From NCBI GenBank assembly GCA_026391775.1, contig JAPLDK010000003.1, forward strand, positions 1 to 56,638: DNA of 56,638 nt, in the 5' to 3' direction. Source of the DNA: Bacteroidota bacterium. GTDB taxonomy: Bacteria > Bacteroidota > Bacteroidia > Bacteroidales > FEN-979. Below the pieces are notes generated by a model. The model was given only the letters and a program-made list of their open reading frames with translations, did not search any database and had not been told where the DNA came from. How positions within the stretch are numbered: position 1 is the stretch's first letter; each line of letters begins with the position of its first letter. Below, one piece after another: positions 52,451 to 56,638 of this stretch. The translations under genes were made by a program, and so were the position numbers.

Positions 52451-53324
52451 TTTCTTTTTTTGCGGAAATTTTTTCTTTTTCTTCTTTTTCTGCATTCAAA
52501 GTCATTTCAGCTATTTCAATTTTGATAATCAGTGCAGAATTGGTTTTGTTTGCTTTTTTTAAATTATTTAACTGCAAAAGTTTATTTTCTATGGACAAAT
52601 TTTGATTTTTCAAAATTTCATTAAAGACACCGGAGGAATCGGGCACGGTATTTTTTTTATCTACTTGCCTTTCCTTTATAAATTTATTTCTATTAGATTC
52701 AGTTGAAGTAGATTGAGTTAAGTTAGATTGAATTAGATTAGTAGACAGTTTGTGTACACTCGATGTCTCTGTGACAGGTTGAGTGTTTACATCTGAGAGT
52801 TCTGTGACAGGTTGAGTGTTTACATCTGAGGGTTCTGTGACAGGTTGAGTGTTTACATCTGAGGGTTCTGTGACAGGTTGAGTGTTTACATCTGAGGGTT
52901 CTGTATAGTTTATTATGCTTACATTTTTAGGTAGCTTATCACAGAGAATCAAACATTTATAAATGAAAGCTTCATCACATCTATACATAACCTTAAAAAA
53001 ACGTTCTTGTATTTCAGCAGAGGTTAACACTTGGAAATTTTGGTACTTTTCACGATTAATAAGGTTTCCTATCATCAATTGCTCAATTACATCATTAACT
53101 TGCTTTATCCTGACACCATTATTCCTACAGAAAAGCCTTAAAGTTGTGTTGGTCCAATTAAGAAAATAACCATTCTGATATATTTGCAGTAAGAGTTTTA
53201 TGTAAATGCCGAAACCGGTTATTCCGAAGAGAGCTTCAATTTCTTGTATACACGGGTCATTACTACACTTTACAGATATTGGTGCATATATCATGTTATT
53301 GTTCAATCTTGTACTGAAATTCAT
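52443..53324 (-). CDS. Replication protein, Lin1244/DUF4373-like N-terminus
   Basis: The protein has 293 residues. The N-terminal domain (IYAPISVKCSNDPCIQEIEALFGITGFGIYIKLLLQIYQNGYF) is typical of the Lin1244/Lin1753 (DUF4373) winged-helix domain found in phage and plasmid replication proteins. Four tandem PVTEPSDVNTQ-like repeats of 11 residues follow (about 143-186). A coiled, Lys/Glu-rich C-terminus (LTQSTSTESNRN to KISAKKENE) completes it. The repeats are encoded by 33-bp DNA repeats that may be the replication origin. No catalytic rolling-circle or primase motif was found. Confidence 0.7.
   Translation of the reverse strand: MNFSTRLNNNMIYAPISVKCSNDPCIQEIEALFGITGFGIYIKLLLQIYQNGYFLNWTNTTLRLFCRNNGVRIKQVNDVIEQLMIGNLINREKYQNFQVLTSAEIQERFFKVMYRCDEAFIYKCLILCDKLPKNVSIINYTEPSDVNTQPVTEPSDVNTQPVTEPSDVNTQPVTELSDVNTQPVTETSSVHKLSTNLIQSNLTQSTSTESNRNKFIKERQVDKKNTVPDSSGVFNEILKNQNLSIENKLLQLNNLKKANKTNSALIIKIEIAEMTLNAEKEEKEKISAKKENE
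52768..52899 (-). repeat. Four 33-bp tandem repeats inside the replication gene (candidate origin)
   Basis: Copies begin at 52768, 52801, 52834 and 52867, almost identical, with a partial fifth at 52900. The plus-strand unit opens with TCTGTGACAGGTTGAGTG. In lambda-type phages the origin consists of iterons inside the replication gene O, so the same design is possible here. Each unit also encodes 11 residues in frame. Confidence 0.75.
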
Positions 53325-53385
53325 TGCGATACAGGGTTTTAGCGGTTGATGTGTTGCATATATTTACAGGGTAAATATGAAAATC

Positions 53386-53400
53386 ATGCCCAAAGGGCAT
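53386..53400. promoter_or_regulatory. Palindrome ATGCCC-AAA-GGGCAT
   Basis: It is a perfect 6-bp inverted repeat with a 3-bp spacer, between the replication gene and the excisionase-like genes. It could be an operator or a weak terminator. No T run follows. Confidence 0.4.
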
Positions 53401-53403
53401 ACC

Positions 53404-53607
53404 TTATATTACTACTGCATGCTGTAAATTTTTTGTTTTCTTTTTTTCCCATAATTTCAAATCCGATTCGTAGAACCTCGTGTGGCCGGAGAATTTAGTC
53501 TTGTGGCAGTTAACCTTACCGGTATCCGATAATTGCTGTAATTCGCTTACAGAAACGTCTAAGAGCTTAGCGGCGGCCTCCGGTGAGATTGATCTTTCGG
53601 AATTCAT
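53404..53607 (-). CDS. Excisionase-like HTH protein
   Basis: The protein has 67 residues. A single MerR/Xis-type winged helix (SPEAAAKLLDVSVSELQQLSDTGKVNCHKT, then HTRFYESDLKLW). It overlaps the previous gene's stop by 4 nt, so the three small genes are one transcript. In temperate elements such proteins control excision and early promoters. Confidence 0.7.
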   Translation of the reverse strand: MNSERSISPEAAAKLLDVSVSELQQLSDTGKVNCHKTKFSGHTRFYESDLKLWEKKKTKNLQHAVVI

Positions 53608-53867
53608 CGTACTACACGGTTTTTCTTGATGAAATTTTCGATTTCGCTCCGTTTGTATAAATAGTGTCGGGTCCCCGGTTGCTTATAACACGGCAGCTTA
53701 TGTTTCGTTTGATACATGCTGAAATGGTTTTTATTGGATATTTTAAACAAGTTCATAACCTGGTCTTGTGAAAGGTACTCGTCAGTGTTATTTTGCTCAA
53801 CGAGGGTTTTCTTAACTTCTTCCAGCAGTTTATAAAACGCCTGGCTTTCGATGATAATAACTTCCAT
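53604..53867 (-). CDS. Excisionase-like HTH protein
   Basis: The protein has 87 residues, with a winged-helix core YLSQDQVMNLFKISNKNHFSMYQTKHKLPCYKQPGTRHYLYKRSEIENFI. The order and the PGTRHYLYKRSEIE wing are typical of Bacteroidetes excisionase-family proteins. It overlaps the 67-residue HTH gene by 4 nt. Confidence 0.72.
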   Translation of the reverse strand: MEVIIIESQAFYKLLEEVKKTLVEQNNTDEYLSQDQVMNLFKISNKNHFSMYQTKHKLPCYKQPGTRHYLYKRSEIENFIKKNRVVR

Positions 53868-54140
53868 TTATAACTTTTTTGAATTATTCAAAAATTCTAA
53901 AATTGCTGATTCCGGGATCTTTCCTCCCGGAACTGTTCTTATATGTCCTTGATTACAATATTTTTTAACTGTCGCAAAATTTAAACCTAATTTCCTTGCA
54001 ACTGCGTTAATTGTATATATTTTCTCTCCTTCAGCTTTTTTACGTTCATCATTAAAATGCTGCATTTCAACCTGTATGGCTTCTCTAATCGTAGAAATAA
54101 CAATTTTTTCAGGTAAAATAATTAAATTTGGAGTTTTCAT
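53868..54140 (-). CDS. Excisionase/MerR-like DNA-binding protein, first of the early operon
   Basis: The protein has 90 residues. An N-terminal helical part is followed by a winged helix (YTINAVARKLGLNFATVKKYCNQGHIRTVPGGKIPESAILEFLN). It directly abuts the next gene. It is divergent from the repressor gene, so its promoter region is the expected lysogeny switch. Confidence 0.72.
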   Translation of the reverse strand: MKTPNLIILPEKIVISTIREAIQVEMQHFNDERKKAEGEKIYTINAVARKLGLNFATVKKYCNQGHIRTVPGGKIPESAILEFLNNSKKL

Positions 54141-54181
54141 ATTTTTATTATATTTGATCTATGAATTTATAAACAAGGTTG

Positions 54182-54214
54182 CAAATATACAACATGAGTG
54201 TATAAAAATGCAAA
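54182..54214 (-). promoter_or_regulatory. Early promoter, TTTG-N21-TATATTTG (switch region)
   Basis: On the minus strand TATATTTG (54182-54189) is a perfect -7 element, and TTTG (54211-54214) lies 21 nt upstream. The surrounding sequence GTTGCAAATATACAAC (54178-54193 on plus) is an imperfect palindrome over the -7 element and could be the repressor operator. Confidence 0.6.
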
Positions 54215-54253
54215 TTAATTCGCGTTTATTTTTCAACAACTAACAAAAATAGA

Positions 54254-54910
54254 ATGGGTGAGTTAAAAAAAATATTGGAACTCTGCAATAAACGTGGCAT
54301 TACAATTGCAGATTTAGCCAGTAAAATCAATGTAAATAAAGCTACTCTTTACCGTTCAATAAATAGTGGTGAAATAAAACTTACTAATCTGAGAAAGATT
54401 GCAAATGCCTTTGAAGTACCAATTTCATTTTTCTTTGATGAAGCATCAATGCTTGATCAGGAGCTTTCAAAAGTAGAAATAGCTTCCTTAAAAAAGAAAA
54501 TAATTGAATTAGAAGAAATACTTGAAGACAAGAAAGAGCTTATATCCTTCTATAAGGGAAAAATCAATGAAATCATTGATGGTGATTTAAAAGGGGTAAA
54601 ACAGGACTCAAGGCGAATAGAATTGATTTGGGAAGATACTACTCAAAAAATTGAAGAGACATACTCTGATCTATGTTTAGAAGAAGAATTATTAGCAGAA
54701 AAAAATCATACAATTTTTGAGGATGGTAAAATCTATTCGGAATGGGAAAACGAAGAAGTGAGAGAAAAATATAATAAAATCCATGAAATACTTCATAACC
54801 ATATTTTTAAAAAGCTTTGCGAAAACCCTGAGATAATAAAAATGTATCAAGAAGGCAAGATTAAAAATCACCCATTCATGAAATCAGTCATTAATTTCAT
54901 GAAGCGTTAA
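54254..54910 (+). CDS. XRE-family repressor-like regulator
   Basis: The protein has 218 residues. An N-terminal XRE helix-turn-helix (ITIADLASKINVNKATLYRSINSGEIKLTNLRKIANAFEVPISFFF) is followed by a coiled coil (about 68-115) and an acidic, helical C-terminal part. It has no LexA-type peptidase motif, so it would not be self-cleaving. It is the only plus-strand gene of the element, divergent from the early operon and convergent with the integrase gene (17-nt gap). It probably maintains the integrated state. Confidence 0.75.
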   Translation: MGELKKILELCNKRGITIADLASKINVNKATLYRSINSGEIKLTNLRKIANAFEVPISFFFDEASMLDQELSKVEIASLKKKIIELEEILEDKKELISFYKGKINEIIDGDLKGVKQDSRRIELIWEDTTQKIEETYSDLCLEEELLAEKNHTIFEDGKIYSEWENEEVREKYNKIHEILHNHIFKKLCENPEIIKMYQEGKIKNHPFMKSVINFMKR

Positions 54911-54927
54911 AATAGATGATAAAATTT

Positions 54928-56142
54928 CTAAGAAATTATCTGCTGACTTGCATCGTCAATTATCTCAGCATTAAATGAATCCAGGTATATCTGAGTCGTC
55001 CGGATATCTGAATGCCCCAAGCCTTCAGAAATAACAGCAATTGGTAGATTCAATTCCTTACCGATATTAGCCCAGGAATGGCGGGCTGTGTAAAATGACA
55101 AGCTGGAATCGATCCCTAATTGCCGGGCCCAACGTTTTAACGCATGGTTTACTGCATTTCTGTAATCAGTGACTTGCTTTGCGATCGGGATATGTTTATC
55201 TGATATCACTGGCAGCAGGTAATCCTCATTTTTCTTTCCGGTCGAATACAGATCGATGATCCCCTGAATTTTGTCATTTATCTTGATTATTATCTGACGT
55301 GATGTTTTACTGCGCCGGTATAGGATCTTCCCGTTTGTGCAATCCTTCAGCTTGATTTCGGCCAGGTCTTTAAAATTCATTCCCCTGCAATAAAAACTCA
55401 GCAGGAAAATGTTTCTACCATGCCAGGCAAGCGTATTTTCTTTTAAGGACAAGTCCCTGATAGATTCAATCTGCGTTTTGGAAATAGCGGTTTTATGGGA
55501 TTTTTCCTTTTTAATCTTATACTCCTCAAAAGGATAAAGATCCTTCGTTACCAGCCCGTCAGTAATAGCTTTATTGAAAATTGATCGTATGGTCCTAAGA
55601 TAAATGGCAAGTCCGTTCAGAGAATTATCCCTGGCCATGTAACGGGCCTCAATGTCCTTCAATAATCTGACATTGATGTCCTCAAATGCCAGATTGGTTT
55701 TATCAGGAACATACCGTTTAATAAAATCAATAGTCTGGGCATACACACCTGCATTTCCTTCACGGCCCTGTGTTCGTAACTCTTTAATGATCCTGTCCAG
55801 GTAAGTGTAAAAATCAATTTTCTCGGTTTTATTCGAAATTCTGTTCTTTAACTGAAGTGGGGTTAATCGATTAAGCTCCCCATCCTGTTCTAACCTGGTA
55901 ATATGATTGTTTATTTTAACCTTTTGTTCCAGAATGTCAAGATTTGCGGCCCCTACTGAAGGATTAACCTTTGCTTTATTTAAAATTCTCTGCTCCTTAT
56001 CATCCCAGAAATCTTTTTTTATCCAGTACTTAGTGGTAAAATAGTATCTTTGTTTCCGGTGATATAAGCATATGACTACGGGGTGTAATCCTTTAACGTT
56101 CTTCCTTCGGACATCCAGGTATAAAGAAGCATGTGTCTTCAT
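54928..56142 (-). CDS. Tyrosine recombinase (integrase), intact
   Basis: The protein has 404 residues. It has an Arm-type DNA-binding domain (SLYLDVRRKNVKGLHPVVICLYHRKQRYYFT), a SAM-like core-binding domain (about 110-205) and a catalytic domain. The catalytic set is Arg in SFYCRGMNF, Lys in YRRSKTSRQ, Arg in TARHSWANI (Tyr replaces the usual first His of this box), His in EGLGHSD and the nucleophile Tyr in TTQIYLDSF. It is 130 bp from attR and reads inward, so it should be the integrase of this element. Confidence 0.92.
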   Translation of the reverse strand: MKTHASLYLDVRRKNVKGLHPVVICLYHRKQRYYFTTKYWIKKDFWDDKEQRILNKAKVNPSVGAANLDILEQKVKINNHITRLEQDGELNRLTPLQLKNRISNKTEKIDFYTYLDRIIKELRTQGREGNAGVYAQTIDFIKRYVPDKTNLAFEDINVRLLKDIEARYMARDNSLNGLAIYLRTIRSIFNKAITDGLVTKDLYPFEEYKIKKEKSHKTAISKTQIESIRDLSLKENTLAWHGRNIFLLSFYCRGMNFKDLAEIKLKDCTNGKILYRRSKTSRQIIIKINDKIQGIIDLYSTGKKNEDYLLPVISDKHIPIAKQVTDYRNAVNHALKRWARQLGIDSSLSFYTARHSWANIGKELNLPIAVISEGLGHSDIRTTQIYLDSFNAEIIDDASQQIIS

Positions 56143-56164
56143 GACCGTTACACAAAATATGACA

Positions 56165-56197
56165 CAAATATACCTAATTTAATCACTATTTGACAAA
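56165..56197 (-). promoter_or_regulatory. Integrase promoter TTTG-N21-TATATTTG
   Basis: On the minus strand TATATTTG (56165-56172) matches the -7 consensus and TTTG (56194-56197) lies 21 nt upstream. Transcription would start a few bases upstream of the ATG at 56142. Confidence 0.65.
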
Positions 56198-56273
56198 TTG
56201 TTACAAATTATTATTCCCTGATTATCAGTATATATACATATTTTGATTTGTTTATATTAGTATGAAAACATTG

Positions 56274-56316
56274 TTCACACGCATGAGGTCGTGGGTTCGA
56301 ATCCCTCACATCCCAC
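56274..56316 (+). repeat. attR: 43-bp direct repeat of the tRNA-Val 3' part
   Basis: It is identical to 45344-45386. It lacks the acceptor 5' strand and D-arm and so is not a tRNA gene. The base before and after the repeat differs from attL, which fixes its borders. Confidence 0.93.
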
Positions 56317-56353
56317 AGTAAAAATCAAAAAAATCACTGAAAATCAATGAAGA

Positions 56354-56380
56354 CCGCCACTCCAGGCGGTTTTTCTTTTA
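56354..56380 (+). terminator. Intrinsic terminator, probably of the original tRNA-Val transcript
   Basis: ACCGCC (56354-56359) pairs with GGCGGT (56366-56371), and a T-rich run follows. It lies 38 nt after attR, where the terminator of the tRNA would have been before integration. Confidence 0.65.
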
Positions 56381-56419
56381 CAGCCGTTTACATCAAAATA
56401 CAGCCTGTTAATAACTTTT

Positions 56420-56491
56420 ACAGGCAAACTTGCCTAAATTGTTGCCTATAGATACCTTTGTACAGGCAACTTTTTTAAAAATACAGGCAAC
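56420..56491. promoter_or_regulatory. Promoter and AGGCAA box array before a second integrase
   Basis: TTG (56430-56432) and TACCTTTG (56453-56460) are separated by 20 nt, a good promoter for the plus-strand integrase. Five boxes surround it: ACAGGCAA at 56420, 56462 and 56483 in direct orientation and TTGCCT at 56430 and 56442 inverted. The layout suggests an operator array controlling the next element's integrase. Confidence 0.6.
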
Positions 56492-56503
56492 TTTTAAAGT
56501 ATT

Positions 56504-56638
56504 ATGGCGACAGTAATGTTTTATGCAGATAAGGAAAGGAAAAACGGATGTTTAATTCTTTTAACATTCACGTTTAATCATCAAAGGCTTCGTCTTTCAA
56601 CAGGGTTAAATGTACCATCTAAAGCCTGGGATAGCGAT
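56504..56638 (+). CDS. Second tyrosine recombinase, N-terminal part only (cut by window edge)
   Basis: From ATG 56504 there are 45 codons open to the edge: MATVMFYADKERKNGCLILL, then TFTFNHQRLRLSTGLNVPSK and AWDSD. This is the usual start of the Arm DNA-binding domain of Bacteroidetes integrases (short strand, LSTGLNV, W in KAWDS). The gene begins 188 bp after attR and reads away from it, so another element may occupy the same tRNA-Val region. The catalytic domain is not visible. Confidence 0.75.
   Translation, partial: MATVMFYADKERKNGCLILLTFTFNHQRLRLSTGLNVPSKAWDSD

Larger units (their letters stand above)
45344..56316. mobile_element. 10.9-kb integrated element in tRNA-Val, candidate small temperate virus of a new type
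   Basis: Perfect 43-bp direct repeats delimit the element, and a full-length integrase lies at the right end pointing inward. Content by function: integrase, XRE-type repressor, three excisionase-like small proteins, replication protein with internal repeats, five early genes (three HTH or basic candidates), and a late operon of eight genes. The late operon has four small proteins with C-terminal membrane helices, one basic membrane-anchored protein and three beta-rich proteins. No terminase, portal, capsid protease, tail, Zot-like ATPase, relaxase or transposase was seen. The size and modular layout fit tailless viruses of about 10 kb. A satellite element is the main alternative. Confidence 0.7.

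Noticed and set aside
52451-52495. Poly-lysine N-terminus of the small HTH early protein
   Set aside because: It overlaps the end of the replication gene in another frame, and a proper ATG lies at 52450.
52768-52899. Regularly spaced repeats resembling a CRISPR array
   Set aside because: The copies are directly adjacent, with no unique spacers, and the tract is in frame within a protein gene. No cas genes are present.
56274-56316. Second tRNA-Val gene
   Set aside because: Only the 3' part from the anticodon loop exists; no acceptor 5' strand or D-arm precedes it. It is the attachment repeat.

Overview
The window is about 56.6 kb of a Bacteroidota (Bacteroidetes) chromosome. Three things point to this: many genes are preceded by the Bacteroidetes -7 promoter element TAnnTTTG (several with TTG 20-21 nt upstream), three secreted enzymes end in a type IX secretion (T9SS) C-terminal sorting domain, and the gene content is typical of the phylum (S46 dipeptidyl-peptidase, FtsX-type permease clusters, 6-bladed propeller lipoprotein, FucP-type MFS, ECF sigma with anti-sigma). 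I cannot name a genus.

Layout. (1) 1-2310: the right end of a decayed integrated element. It holds a partial hypothetical gene, a tyrosine recombinase gene broken by an internal deletion and frameshift, and a 3' fragment of tRNA-Asn followed by the old tRNA terminator. (2) 2736-16839: scattered chromosomal genes. These are a GH30-like glycosidase, small secreted proteins, a Cys/Met/His-rich membrane protein, a DEAD-box helicase, a DUF1028 protein, a polysaccharide deacetylase, a TylF-like methyltransferase, an NmrA-like oxidoreductase, an acyl-ACP thioesterase, an HD hydrolase and a membrane protein/HTH pair. Two ABC-transporter gene remnants also lie here. (3) 16997-35675: an M28 and an S46 peptidase, then a tripartite ABC efflux operon (ATPase, TolC, adaptor, three FtsX-type permeases, propeller lipoprotein). 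Divergent to it is an NtrC/histidine kinase pair. A good sigma-54 promoter (GG-N10-GC) lies just upstream of the ATPase, so the two-component system probably switches on the efflux operon. (4) 35749-45273: an ECF sigma/anti-sigma/adhesin-like operon, an M64 peptidase, small secreted proteins, an MFS sugar transporter, an EF-G gene disrupted by deletion plus frameshift, and an inward-rectifier-like K+ channel.

(5) 45311-56316: a 10.9-kb integrated element in tRNA-Val(CAC), bounded by perfect 43-bp direct repeats. It has an integrase, a repressor, three small excisionase-like DNA-binding proteins and a replication protein whose gene contains four 33-bp repeats. After these come early regulators, then a separate late operon of eight small genes. 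Four late genes encode short ectodomains, three of them joined by a Pro- or Thr-rich linker to a C-terminal membrane helix, and two of these share a tail motif. A fifth is a small membrane-anchored basic protein, and three encode beta-rich proteins. No terminase, portal, tail, Zot or conjugation gene is visible. The best reading is a small temperate, tailless, possibly membrane-containing virus (or virus-derived element) of an undescribed lineage. This is the strongest candidate for something new. Its late promoter is preceded by TTTWCGA boxes spaced in multiples of 20 bp, and a cargo gene with its own promoter sits behind the late-operon terminator. (6) 56317-56638: beyond the right repeat a second integrase gene begins, preceded by a promoter and five AGGCAA/TTGCCT boxes, so tRNA-Val looks like an integration hotspot.

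Several start codons were moved downstream of the longest open frame where promoter position, overlaps or signal peptides favour an internal ATG. Enzyme families are assigned from visible motifs, without database searches.
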